The translations under genes and the position numbers were made by a program. A stretch of 64,000 bases of DNA from assembly GCF_014646275.1 (NCBI RefSeq), contig NZ_BMND01000005.1, positions 186,001-250,000 of the forward strand. Direction: 5' to 3'. Under the pieces are notes generated by a model that did not search any database, was not told where the DNA came from, and saw only the letters and a list, made by a program, of their open reading frames with translations. Positions 18,748 through 26,897 of this stretch are shown in pieces; within the stretch, counting starts at the first letter, position 1, and the number at the start of each line of letters is the position of its first letter. This DNA is from Streptomyces kronopolitis. GTDB lineage: Bacteria; Actinomycetota; Actinomycetes; Streptomycetales; Streptomycetaceae.

Positions 18748-19932
18748 TCAGAGCGCCTTGTGGCGGCCGTTCGCGACGACGTGCCGGACGCGGCGCAGGG
18801 CGTCCAGCTCGTGCAGCGGGTCGCCGTCGACAACGAGGAGGTCGGCGCGCATGCCGGGGCGGAGGGTGCCGGTGTCGGTCAGCCCCAGGGCGCGGGCGGC
18901 GTTGACGGTGGCCATGTCGAGGATCTCGGTGTGGGTGAAGCCGAGGGAGGCGAAGAACTCGAGCATGCCCACGTAGTCACCGAACCGCGCGCCCGGCACA
19001 CCGGCGTCGGTACCGGCGATGAACCGGACACCGGCCTGCCGCATGTCGCGGATGACCCGGGCCATCGACTCGGCGCGCTCGGGGCCGAGTTGTTGGAGGA
19101 ACAGCTGCCAGTCGCCGGACACGCAGCGGCAGACGGAGACGTCGTTCTCGATGATGCGGCGGGTGATCTCCGGGTCGTAGGTGACACCGTCGGCGGTGCG
19201 CCAGGAGCAGTGTTCAAGGGTGCGCACGCCGGCGTCCACGCAGTCGGCGATGGCGTCCGTGCCGTGCGCGTGCGCCGCCACCTCCAGGCCGTGGGCGGCG
19301 GCCTCCTCGACGATCAGGCGCAGTTGGGCGCGGGTGAACTGCGACTCCCACATCCGCGGGCCGCCCGGGGTGAGGGCGCCGCCGGAGGCCATCACCTTGA
19401 TCAGGTCGGCACCGGCCGCCGCGTTGCGGGCGATCTGCTTGCGGATGTCGTCGTCGGTGGCGACCTCGCCGCCCAGGAATCCGCAGTGCCCGCCGGGCGG
19501 GGTCAGCGGTGCGGCCGCGGCGAGCACGCGCGGCCCGGGCGCCGCCCCGGACGCGATGGCTTCGCGCAGCGCGAGGGCGAGGGCGTCGCGGTCGCCGAGA
19601 TCCCGCACGGTCGTCACTCCGGCGTCCAGGAACTGCGCGGCGCGGTCCGCCATGGCGGCGGCGAGCGCGTCCGGGGCCGCCCGGGCCACCGCCCCGACCG
19701 GGTCCGGGCCCGCGTCGAAGGCGAGATGGACATGGCAGTCGATCAGCCCGGGCAGCACGGTGGCCCCCGGGCACCGCAGGCGTCGTACGGCCGGCTCCAC
19801 GATCGCCGCCATTTCGGCTTCGGTGCCGACGGCGGTGATCACGTCGGCCTCCACGAGCACGGCGCCGTCGCGGATCGTCCGGCCTCCGGGTCCGGTGAGG
19901 ACGCGGTCAGCGGATATCAGTACCTTGTTCAC
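18748..19932 (-). CDS. Metal-dependent amidohydrolase (imidazolonepropionase-like)
   Basis: A 394-residue amidohydrolase-superfamily enzyme. The metal-binding HxH is in GLIDCHVHLAFD, the bridging lysine is in GADLIKVMASGG, later histidines are in VAAHAHG and TLEHCSW, and the last aspartate is in AGTDAG. This set is typical of binuclear enzymes that hydrolyse cyclic amides or dipeptide-like substrates (prolidase/Xaa-Arg type). The GTG at 19932 is chosen because AAAGGA lies six bases upstream; it overlaps the preceding membrane-protein gene by 26 bases. As the last gene of the XRE/protease/membrane-protein cassette, it is probably the effector enzyme of that unit. Confidence 0.9.
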   Translation of the reverse strand: MNKVLISADRVLTGPGGRTIRDGAVLVEADVITAVGTEAEMAAIVEPAVRRLRCPGATVLPGLIDCHVHLAFDAGPDPVGAVARAAPDALAAAMADRAAQFLDAGVTTVRDLGDRDALALALREAIASGAAPGPRVLAAAAPLTPPGGHCGFLGGEVATDDDIRKQIARNAAAGADLIKVMASGGALTPGGPRMWESQFTRAQLRLIVEEAAAHGLEVAAHAHGTDAIADCVDAGVRTLEHCSWRTADGVTYDPEITRRIIENDVSVCRCVSGDWQLFLQQLGPERAESMARVIRDMRQAGVRFIAGTDAGVPGARFGDYVGMLEFFASLGFTHTEILDMATVNAARALGLTDTGTLRPGMRADLLVVDGDPLHELDALRRVRHVVANGRHKAL

Positions 19933-21073
19933 GATGTCCTTTCGCATAGGCACGGGATATGGCGGCGAGTTCACGGGCCTCGGCGTTCAGGTCGTTGCCG
20001 GAAGGCGAGGCGATACGGGTGGCGGTAAAGGCCGTCTCGGGATCCTCGGTGGCCGGTTTCAGCGCGAGGGCCTCGGAAATGTGCCGGGCGAGCTGCTCGG
20101 CCGGGCCCCGGGCGAGATCCGCTTCCGGCGCGACCCGGGCCAGATAGGGGCTCAGCCGTACCAGTCCGTCGCGGCATTCGATGAGCCGGCGGTAGAACCG
20201 CTCGTGGGTGCGGCGCAATCGGGGACGACGCCATCGGGGACTCTGCGGCTCGGCGTTCAGAACGAGTTCCGGATAAGCGGCGGCCAGGGCGGTCCACAGC
20301 GGGGTGAGTTCGCGGTACATACGGCGGTGGTGGATCACCGACCGTACGTGCGCGGCCAATTGGCGGCCCGCGGAATAGGTCAGCCCGATCAGGACCAGGC
20401 CCAGCGCCCAGTCGTTCATCGACCAGTTCACCGTGTTGAACGTCTCGTGCCCGCCGGGCGCGTCGATACGCAGGCACACCCAGATGACCCGGTTCACAGA
20501 GGTGACGGCCAGGACGAACAGGCCGAGCGCCATCACGCGCAGGCCGATGGCCAGATGGCGGGTCGCCAGGCGCGCATAGCGCACCGCCCAGAGCGCCGGG
20601 GTGAGATAGGCGCAGACGAAATAGGCATTGCCGATGAGGTAGAACGCGGCGATGGCCGGCTGCCTCATGTCCGCGGTGGTCAGGGTGTGGCCGCGCAGCG
20701 CCGGGGGCGTCGCGATCATGTCGATGACCAGGGCGGTCACCACACCGGCGAGCAGCCCGGCGTGGCGCCGGACCCGGCGCCGGAAGGCGTCCTCGGGGCC
20801 CGGCACGGCGGAGAGGAACACCAGCAGGAGGGCGCCGAGGCCGGACATGTGGACGGCGTTGAACACGACCTTGGCGACGCCGGCGGCCGTGGCGGAATCG
20901 AGGGCGAGGGAGACCTCGGGAAAGCTGAGGATCTGCCCGGAAGCCAGCAGGATCAGACAGGCGACCAATGTGCGCAATACCCGGTCGTGCGGTGCGCGGG
21001 TCAGGTCGATGAGCTTCCAGACGGCCCCGACGATCAGCATGAGGGTCAGTGGCTGCTGGAAGATTACGTCCAC
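19907..21073 (-). CDS. MAB_1171c-type putative transporter (integral membrane)
   Basis: A 388-residue protein with about seven membrane segments in the first 240 residues, then a soluble, charged C-terminal region. It resembles the family annotated in actinobacteria as MAB_1171c putative transporter, whose substrate and even transport role are not proven. Typical parts are LIDLTRAPHDRVLRTLVACL and NRVIWVCLRI, and the C-terminal TPLWTALAAAYPELVL followed by RFYRRLIECRDGLVRLSPY. The GTG at 21073 overlaps the upstream ImmA/IrrE-like gene by ten bases. Membership of a four-gene overlapping cassette suggests that it senses or moves the compound handled by the amidohydrolase. Confidence 0.8.
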   Translation of the reverse strand: MDVIFQQPLTLMLIVGAVWKLIDLTRAPHDRVLRTLVACLILLASGQILSFPEVSLALDSATAAGVAKVVFNAVHMSGLGALLLVFLSAVPGPEDAFRRRVRRHAGLLAGVVTALVIDMIATPPALRGHTLTTADMRQPAIAAFYLIGNAYFVCAYLTPALWAVRYARLATRHLAIGLRVMALGLFVLAVTSVNRVIWVCLRIDAPGGHETFNTVNWSMNDWALGLVLIGLTYSAGRQLAAHVRSVIHHRRMYRELTPLWTALAAAYPELVLNAEPQSPRWRRPRLRRTHERFYRRLIECRDGLVRLSPYLARVAPEADLARGPAEQLARHISEALALKPATEDPETAFTATRIASPSGNDLNAEARELAAISRAYAKGHREQGTDIR

Positions 21074-21600
21074 CCCCAGCGGGGGTTCAGCGCGGAACGC
21101 AGCGGGCCGAGGGTGGAATCCTCGGGGAGGTGGGGAACGGCGTGGTCGATGACCATCGCCCATTCCTGAATGATGGTCGCGACGAGTTCGGCCTCGCGCT
21201 CGTAATCCTCGGTGTAGCAGGTGCGGCGGAATCCCCGGGGAGTCACATCGCGGGGGTGGTCCGGGCCGAAGTCCGGCAGTTCTCCGGCGGATTGACCGTC
21301 GTCCTGATGGTCGGCGAGGATATGGCCGACCTCGTGCAGGATGATGTGATCCTGATGCACCCGGGTCGTTTCCTCCTGGTAGAAAATGCATTCCTCGTGC
21401 GGCCGGGACATCCATACCCCGAAGGGGCCGGGTATCGGCAGCGCCCAGGGAATCAACCGTATGGGTTTTCCGCGGAGTTCACCGAGCCTGCGGCATAACT
21501 CGTGCACCTCCAGCGGGGGCCGGATGTCGAGTCGGCGCAGCAAGCGCTTGCAGGAGCGGCGAAGTTCGCGTTCGCGTACGGCCACGGCGTCCTTTCTCAT
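21064..21600 (-). CDS. ImmA/IrrE-like metallopeptidase
   Basis: A 178-residue protein with the zinc protease motif HEVGH (H89, E90, H93) preceded by a hydrophobic strand (HQDHIILHEVGHILADH) and a candidate third ligand in YEREAELVATII. This is the arrangement of the ImmA/IrrE family, soluble proteases that cleave a partner XRE-type repressor in systems such as ICEBs1. The ATG at 21600 overlaps the stop of the XRE gene (ATGA), matching that partnership. It is often annotated loosely as a toxin component. Its predicted target is the adjacent regulator; that is inference from family and position. Confidence 0.82.
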   Translation of the reverse strand: MRKDAVAVRERELRRSCKRLLRRLDIRPPLEVHELCRRLGELRGKPIRLIPWALPIPGPFGVWMSRPHEECIFYQEETTRVHQDHIILHEVGHILADHQDDGQSAGELPDFGPDHPRDVTPRGFRRTCYTEDYEREAELVATIIQEWAMVIDHAVPHLPEDSTLGPLRSALNPRWGWT

Positions 21601-22067
21601 GCCCCCGCGCCGGGGCCGGGGGGTGTGTCCTGATCGAATGTCTCGATCATCTTGAGCAGTTGCTCGCGCATCGCCGGCGTCATCGCGCCGGCCCGCATCG
21701 CGATCTTCCGCACCTGATGACCGGCCAGCTGTTCGCGCAACAGCGCGTCCTCGGGGTCCTCCTGGGCGACCAGGCACCGCACCGTGATCGGGGGCGACTC
21801 CGGCGCGCGGTGGTCGTCGAAGAACTTCGCGAGCCCCTCCAGCACGCTCAGCGTGGGGTTGGTGTGCGAACCGTTGCGCAACATGGCCAGATAGCTCCGC
21901 GACAGCGTGGCCGGGTGCGAGGGATCGGCGGTCACCGCCTTGGCCACCTCGGCGGTCGAGTACTCCCGCTGCCGGCCGTGGGAGTCGGCCCAACGCACCC
22001 TCGCGAAGAGCGCGTTCAGCCGCTCGGCCAGTGATCTCCCGTTGCCCTGGTCAGCTTCCGCCACCAT
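21597..22067 (-). CDS. XRE-type helix-turn-helix regulator
   Basis: A 156-residue DNA-binding protein. The HTH lies at about residues 30-85, with STAEVAKAVT, then ATLSRSYLAMLRNG and PTLSVLEGLAKFF, which match the Cro/C1 recognition-helix region. The C-terminal third is a linker plus a helix (TPAMREQLLKMIETF) that may be the target of the neighbouring protease. The ATG at 22067 has GGGGAG seven bases upstream. A 28-bp imperfect palindrome begins 47 bases further upstream and is the obvious candidate operator. It heads the cassette with the protease, the membrane protein and the amidohydrolase. Confidence 0.87.
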   Translation of the reverse strand: MVAEADQGNGRSLAERLNALFARVRWADSHGRQREYSTAEVAKAVTADPSHPATLSRSYLAMLRNGSHTNPTLSVLEGLAKFFDDHRAPESPPITVRCLVAQEDPEDALLREQLAGHQVRKIAMRAGAMTPAMREQLLKMIETFDQDTPPGPGAGA

Positions 22068-22113
22068 GTCCACACTCCCCGGCCGGACCGCCGTCATCCC
22101 CTGTGTCAGCCAC

Positions 22114-22141
22114 TGTGTAGTAGCTCGCCGGCCAGTACACA
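22114..22141 (-). promoter_or_regulatory. 28-bp inverted repeat, candidate operator of the XRE cassette
   Basis: TGTGTAGTAGC (22114-22124) and GCCAGTACACA (22131-22141) are complementary at 9 of 11 positions around a 6-base centre. The outer six bases match perfectly. It lies 47 bases upstream of the XRE start. This is the expected size and place for autoregulation by an XRE dimer. Confidence 0.55.
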
Positions 22142-22348
22142 AGACTTCTTGACCCTTCACTGCACAGGGTGCCAATATATTGGACGCCTCGCGCACGGCA
22201 CCGACTGGTCTCATCAGGTGGAACACGGCTTCTCCGGAGGCGTGTTGACGACCGTGCGCCGGACACCGCGATCCGGTGGAGGACAGGGTCCGGGCCGTCA
22301 CAGGGGAACGGCTCGCGCTCACATCCCTCCGCCGGATCCCTGCTGCCG

Positions 22349-23926
22349 TCAGGGCACGGTGACCACCACGGAGTGCCACCCGGAGGCGCCGTCGGGGATC
22401 GGGCGGGCCCGTTTGTCCGTCTGGGTGTAGCCGGTGCGGTCGGTGGCGCGGACTTCGAGGGTGTGGGTGCCGGAGGTGGCCCGCCAGCGCCATGACCACT
22501 GCCGCCAGGTGTCCACCGGCCCCTCGGCGGCGAGTTCGGCCCGCTGCCAGTCACCGCCGTCGACCCGGACCTCGACCCGGTCGATGCCCTTGTGCTGGGC
22601 CCAGGCCACGCCGGCGACCGTGGCGGTGCCCGCCGTGACGCGTGCGAACGGCTTGGGGGTGTCGATGCGGGACTCGGTCTTGACCGGCGCCTTCGCCGCC
22701 CAGTCCCGCCGGACCCAGTAGGGGTCGTACGCGTCGAAGGTGGTCAGTTCGATGTCCCGGATCCATTTGCAGGCCGAGACATAGCCGAACAGGCCGGGCA
22801 CCAGCATCCGCACCGGGAAGCCGTGCTCCAGGGGCAGCGGTTCGCCGTTCATGCCGACCGCGAGCAGCGCGTCCCGCCCGTCCAGCACGGTCTCGACGGG
22901 GGTGCCGAGCGTCATGCCGTCCACGGACCGGGCGACCAGTTGATCCGCCGGGCCGCCCTGCGACGGCGGCCGGACCCCGGCCTCGTGGAGCAGATCGGCG
23001 AGCCGGACGCCGAGCCAGCGTGCCGTGCCGACGTAGGAGCCGCCGACCTCGTTGGACACGCACGTCATGGTGATGTCGCGTTCGATCAGCGGCCGGCGCA
23101 GCAGGTCCTGGAAGCTCAGGGTCAGCGGCTTGCCGACGCCCTTGCCGTGCAGGCGCAGCGTCCAGGTGCGGACGTCCACCCGTGGCACGGTCAGAGCGGT
23201 GTCCACGCGGTAGAAGTCGCGGGTGGGAGTGGTGAAGGGGCTCAGCCCCGGGAGCTTGAGGTCCACCCCGCGCGGCAGCCGGGGCGCGGGAGAGGCGGGC
23301 GCCGGCAGCCTGACCGTGGCCCGGGAGGCCGCGGCCGCCTCGGCACCGGCCGCGTTCAGCCGCAGACCGAGGAACCCGGCGCCGGTGGACCCCGCCGCCA
23401 CCCCGGCCACCCCGAGGACGAAGCCTCTGCGGTCCACCCCGGGGGCGGACGCCGGTGCGGGCGCTGCCGGTCGGGGGCGGGTCAGCCGGCCGGCGAGCAG
23501 CGCGAGCACCGCGGTGGCCGCCACGGCCCCCACGACCGAGGGGACGGCGTCCGGCACCCCGGTCGAGTCGGGCCGTCCGGTCGCCGCCAGCGCCCCCACG
23601 ACGCCGAAGACCAGCGCCCCGGCGGAGGCCGTCTTCCGGAAGCGGAGCGCCAGTACCCCCAGCGTCATGGCGAACAGCCCGAGCACGAGGAGGATGCCCA
23701 GCTGGAGGACGATTTTGTCGTGCGTGCCGAAGTGGCGGATGGCCCAGTCCTTGACGGCCGCGGGCGTCCGGTCGATGGCCGCGCCGCCGACCGCCGTCAC
23801 CGGACCGGCCTCGGGGCGCACCGCGACCGCGGCCAACTCCGCGACGGCCAGCGCCGCGTACCCGGCGACCAGGCCGCTCAGGGCGCCCATGGCCGCCTGC
23901 AGAAGGGTGTTCCGTCGCACGCTCAT
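22349..23926 (-). CDS. Membrane-anchored molybdopterin oxidoreductase (sulfite-oxidase family)
   Basis: A 525-residue protein in two parts. The first 160 residues contain about four membrane segments. After a twin-arginine-like DRRGFVLG, a sulfite-oxidase-type molybdopterin domain follows, with the molybdenum-ligating cysteine C289 in ITMTCVSNEVGG and conserved GMNGEPLPLEHGFPVRMLVPG and YVSACKWIRDIEL. A C-terminal immunoglobulin-like dimerisation domain (from about 425) ends the protein. It should face the outside of the membrane and oxidise or reduce a small molecule or an oxidised amino acid. The peroxiredoxin gene upstream and a second molybdoenzyme nearby suggest a redox-defence locus. 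Confidence 0.92.
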   Translation of the reverse strand: MSVRRNTLLQAAMGALSGLVAGYAALAVAELAAVAVRPEAGPVTAVGGAAIDRTPAAVKDWAIRHFGTHDKIVLQLGILLVLGLFAMTLGVLALRFRKTASAGALVFGVVGALAATGRPDSTGVPDAVPSVVGAVAATAVLALLAGRLTRPRPAAPAPASAPGVDRRGFVLGVAGVAAGSTGAGFLGLRLNAAGAEAAAASRATVRLPAPASPAPRLPRGVDLKLPGLSPFTTPTRDFYRVDTALTVPRVDVRTWTLRLHGKGVGKPLTLSFQDLLRRPLIERDITMTCVSNEVGGSYVGTARWLGVRLADLLHEAGVRPPSQGGPADQLVARSVDGMTLGTPVETVLDGRDALLAVGMNGEPLPLEHGFPVRMLVPGLFGYVSACKWIRDIELTTFDAYDPYWVRRDWAAKAPVKTESRIDTPKPFARVTAGTATVAGVAWAQHKGIDRVEVRVDGGDWQRAELAAEGPVDTWRQWSWRWRATSGTHTLEVRATDRTGYTQTDKRARPIPDGASGWHSVVVTVP

Positions 23927-23995
23927 ACCCGGTATTCGGGGTGGCGGTGCCCCGCGGATTGGTCCGGCGGTGGCATTCCGCCGGACGGGAGCGGG

Positions 23996-24481
23996 TCAGA
24001 CGGTCGGCAGGTCGGCCAGTCGCCGGGTGAGGGTGTCCAGGGACTGGAAGGTGGCGCCGAGCAGCGCGACGTGCTTCCAGTGCAGGGTGCCGTCCGGGCC
24101 GAGGAGGAAGACCGCCCGGCGCACGCCGATGCCGGGGGCGGCGATGCCGAAGGCGCGGGCGACCTGGCGATCGGTGTCGGCGAGCAGCGGCATCCGCAGG
24201 TCGTGCTTGCGCGCGAACCGCTCGTGGCTGTCGACGTCCTGCGGGCTGATGCCCCAGACCTCCGCCTCCTGGTCCTGGAACCGCTCCAGTCCGCTGGAGT
24301 AGGAGCACAGCTGCTTGGTGCACACGCTGGTGTCGTCGCCCGGGTAGAACGCCAGGACCAGCGGGCGGCCCCGCCGCGCGGACAGGGTGTAGTCGCGGCG
24401 CTCGAAGCGGTCGCCGGTCAGCACACCGCCGGGCAGGGTGAAGTCGGGTACCGGCGTGCCGGTCTGCGGTGCCGATGCCAT
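23996..24481 (-). CDS. Peroxiredoxin (AhpC/TSA, BCP type)
   Basis: A 161-residue thiol peroxidase that reduces hydroperoxides. The peroxidatic and resolving cysteines are five residues apart in TSVCTKQLC, as in atypical 2-Cys BCP/PrxQ enzymes, within the motif FYPGDDTSVC. LADTDRQVARAFGI and RAVFLLGPDG are also typical. The ATG at 24481 gives the standard N-terminus (GTPVPDFTLPGG). It sits between two molybdopterin oxidoreductase genes on the same strand, fitting a role in protecting or repairing membrane-side proteins. Confidence 0.93.
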   Translation of the reverse strand: MASAPQTGTPVPDFTLPGGVLTGDRFERRDYTLSARRGRPLVLAFYPGDDTSVCTKQLCSYSSGLERFQDQEAEVWGISPQDVDSHERFARKHDLRMPLLADTDRQVARAFGIAAPGIGVRRAVFLLGPDGTLHWKHVALLGATFQSLDTLTRRLADLPTV

Positions 24482-24573
24482 CGGGTCGTCCAATCCAGAG
24501 GGGTCCGTGCGGAGGATTCTCGCGTGCCGCGTCCGGTACCCCGATCGGGGGTCCGGTACTCCGGTCGGGGGCC

Positions 24574-25071
24574 CTAGGGGGTGTCGTCGGCGGACCGCGG
24601 GCGGGACCGGTGGGTGCGCCACACGGCGGCCAGCAGGCACAGGGCGGAGAGCGCGAAGAGGCCGGCGGTGAGCAGCAGCCAGCGGGACCAGAACACCCCG
24701 GCGGGAAGGGCCGTGTAGTGGGTGTAGCCCGGCACCCGGTTCAGGATGAGGGGGTACCAGACCACGAGCAGCAGCAGCGACACGAAGGCGGGGACCCGGA
24801 GGTAGTTGATCCGCTCGGCGACGGTGCCGCCGGGCCGCCGGGCGGCCCTCGGGCCGCCGCGGAGGAGGAGTTGCAGCAGCCGGTCGGTGAGCGTGTACAG
24901 CGGGAGCAGGACCAGATCGTGCAGGAGCGCGGCGCCGACGAACCAGAGGGCGACGCCCAGGGTGTCGCCCTGGAGGAGCCGGACCCCCGCGTACCCGGCC
25001 AGCGCGAACGAGCACAGCACCAGGAGGAGGTGCACGGCGGAGGCGCCGTAGCGTGCGCGGAACGCGTTCAC
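24574..25071 (-). CDS. Small integral membrane protein coupled to a molybdoenzyme
   Basis: A 165-residue protein with four predicted membrane helices and a basic C-terminus. It matches no family that I can name with confidence. The loop VAERINYLRVPAFVSLLLLVVWYPLILNR separates helices two and three. The GTG at 25071 overlaps the stop of the cytochrome b-molybdopterin gene (GTGA), so it is made together with that enzyme and is probably an accessory or electron-transfer subunit. No haem-binding histidine pair stands out. The function is inferred from the overlap only. Confidence 0.7.
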   Translation of the reverse strand: MNAFRARYGASAVHLLLVLCSFALAGYAGVRLLQGDTLGVALWFVGAALLHDLVLLPLYTLTDRLLQLLLRGGPRAARRPGGTVAERINYLRVPAFVSLLLLVVWYPLILNRVPGYTHYTALPAGVFWSRWLLLTAGLFALSALCLLAAVWRTHRSRPRSADDTP

Positions 25072-26498
25072 GAGGCCGCTCCGGGGGCGTCGGGGGCTGC
25101 GGCCTCGGGCAATCGGGCGGCCCCGGGCATCCCGGCGGCCTCGGCAGCCCCCGCCGCCCCGGGCGCCCCGAAGGTGAGACGCGTGACCCACTTGGTGTTG
25201 TGCACCCCGGGGTTGGCGGGAACGATGACGCGCGCGGGGTAGCCGTGGTCGCGGGAGAGCTCCGCGCCGTTGACCCGCAGCGCGAGCAGCGACCGGGGGT
25301 CGCGGACCTGGTTGTCGCGCAGATGGGCCGAGCGGAAGGAGCCGGCGCGCTGCGCGGACTCCACGAACACACCGGGCGGGCTCCCCTGCAGGCCGACCAG
25401 GGCGGCCAGCTCGGACAGCCGCACACCGCTCCAGTGCTGGTCCTCCGTCGACCAGCCCTCGACGCAGGCGATGGGCAGCGCCGCGGAGTGCTGCGGCAGC
25501 GCCAGCAGTTGCGCGCGGGTGAGGACCCGCTCCCGGCCACCGCCCCGTACGACGAGCCGCCAGCCGGGGCCGGTGTCGGCGGCGCGGATGCCCACGGCGG
25601 CGGCGGTCTTGTTGATCTGGAAGCCGTTGGGGCCGCTGCCGGGCTCCTGGCCGTGCGGCGCGAGGAGGGCGGTCCGGCGCAGCGGCCCGCCGATACTCTG
25701 ACCTGCCGTCACCAGCAGCAGCGCCAGCGACCCCGCCCCGACCGTGCCGAGCGCGCCGCGCCGCGACATCGTCGGCGGCGCGGGGTCGGGGCTCACCAGC
25801 CCGGTGTCGTCGGGCGGTTCGCTCTCCGTGCGGGCGGCCGGGGTACGGAGTTCGGCGCGCCAGCCGCGGCTGCCCAGCGCCCCGGCCATGGTGGTGAGGC
25901 GAAAGGCGATGTGCACGACGAAGGCGCCGATGAACACCCAGGCACCGTAGAAGTGCAGGGTGTAGAAGGAGCCGGGGAAAATGTAATGCAGCTGGATGTT
26001 GAGCACACCGGTGACGAATTCGAAGAGCGCGCCGCCGACCAGGAGCAGCAGCGAAATCCGCTCCAGTGCCTGGCTCACCGAACGCACCGGCGGCCAGGAG
26101 AACAGCTTCGGGACCACCGACCAGAGCTTCGCGAGCAGCACCGGGATCAGCACCACGCCCAGCGTGACGTGGACGCCCTGGGTGAGGCGGTAGAGCCAGT
26201 AGGGGTGGGTCGGCCAGGAGAAGAGGTAGAAGCCCAGCCAGCCCTTCTGCGGGGTCTGGTCGTTGCCCGGGGCGAGATCGGGGTTGTAGGAGGCGTAGGA
26301 CAGCAGCCCGGTCACGAACAGCACGGTGATGCCGACGAGCAGGATCAGCCCGAACACCGATGTCAGCCACGGCCCCCGCAGCGGACTGCGCCAGAACCCG
26401 GGACGCGACGGACCGGGCGGCGGTTCGCTCGGCAACAACGGGCGGCGCCGGCCGCCCCTGGTACGGGGTGGCTCCCCTCGGTGGCTGCTGGACTCCAT
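25068..26498 (-). CDS. Fused cytochrome b-like/molybdopterin oxidoreductase
   Basis: A 476-residue protein. After a Pro/Arg-rich start come four to five membrane helices with histidines (H98, H110, H182, H196) placed like haem ligands of a cytochrome b561-type domain. A TM helix with RRGAL then leads into a sulfite-oxidase-type molybdopterin domain with C345 in LPIACVEGWSTEDQHWSGV, followed by DHGYPARVIVPANPGVHNTKWV. Combining membrane haem and molybdenum domains in one chain suggests direct electron transfer from the quinone pool. The ATG at 26498 has AAGGGA upstream; an earlier ATG at 26558 would run into the 12-bp repeats. The next gene is translationally coupled. Confidence 0.88.
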   Translation of the reverse strand: MESSSHRGEPPRTRGGRRRPLLPSEPPPGPSRPGFWRSPLRGPWLTSVFGLILLVGITVLFVTGLLSYASYNPDLAPGNDQTPQKGWLGFYLFSWPTHPYWLYRLTQGVHVTLGVVLIPVLLAKLWSVVPKLFSWPPVRSVSQALERISLLLLVGGALFEFVTGVLNIQLHYIFPGSFYTLHFYGAWVFIGAFVVHIAFRLTTMAGALGSRGWRAELRTPAARTESEPPDDTGLVSPDPAPPTMSRRGALGTVGAGSLALLLVTAGQSIGGPLRRTALLAPHGQEPGSGPNGFQINKTAAAVGIRAADTGPGWRLVVRGGGRERVLTRAQLLALPQHSAALPIACVEGWSTEDQHWSGVRLSELAALVGLQGSPPGVFVESAQRAGSFRSAHLRDNQVRDPRSLLALRVNGAELSRDHGYPARVIVPANPGVHNTKWVTRLTFGAPGAAGAAEAAGMPGAARLPEAAAPDAPGAAS

Positions 26499-26554
26499 AC
26501 CGATCCCTTCGCCGTGTCCCCGGCCGCTCGGCCCCTCGCTCGATCCGTCGCTCG

Positions 26555-26626
26555 GCATATCGCTTGGCGTATCGCTCGACGTATCGCTCGACGTATCGCT
26601 CGACGTATCGCTCGACGTATCGCTCG
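26555..26626. repeat. Six 12-bp tandem repeats
   Basis: Six head-to-tail 12-bp units, GCATATCGCTTG, GCGTATCGCTCG and then four identical ACGTATCGCTCG, directly upstream of the cytochrome b-molybdopterin gene. They start 57 bases before its ATG, and so would lie in its leader or promoter. The exact identity of the last four units suggests recent slippage expansion. Confidence 0.9.
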
Positions 26627-26897
26627 ACGATCACGGTATGCGGCAATGCGCGCACAACGCGTCAGACATGACGGGTCGGGAAGAGAGTCATATAGGGCGG
26701 TTTTCCACGCCACACGGAAGCCGGCAGGCTCGAAGGGGGCGGGATCGTATCCGATGCCCGTCGGGCGCCACCCGCTTTTGCGCACCATCGCTGAATCAAT
26801 TCATTTGCCTGATGCAATGATTAGCGTGGCTCATGCCCCAGCATTTCGTTGCGCCGCAGCGCCCGCAGGCGAATTGTCGCGCACTCCAGGAGGCATG
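26627..26897. other. Divergent promoter region of the molybdoenzyme and DUF4142 genes
   Basis: No gene is visible. Relative to the window it is AT-rich around 26785-26825 (GAATCAATTCATTTGCC). Promoters for both flanking genes must lie here. Confidence 0.45.

Noticed and set aside
26555..26626. Possible CRISPR-like array
   Set aside because: The units are 12 bp and directly abutting, with no spacers and no cas genes in the window; it is a minisatellite.
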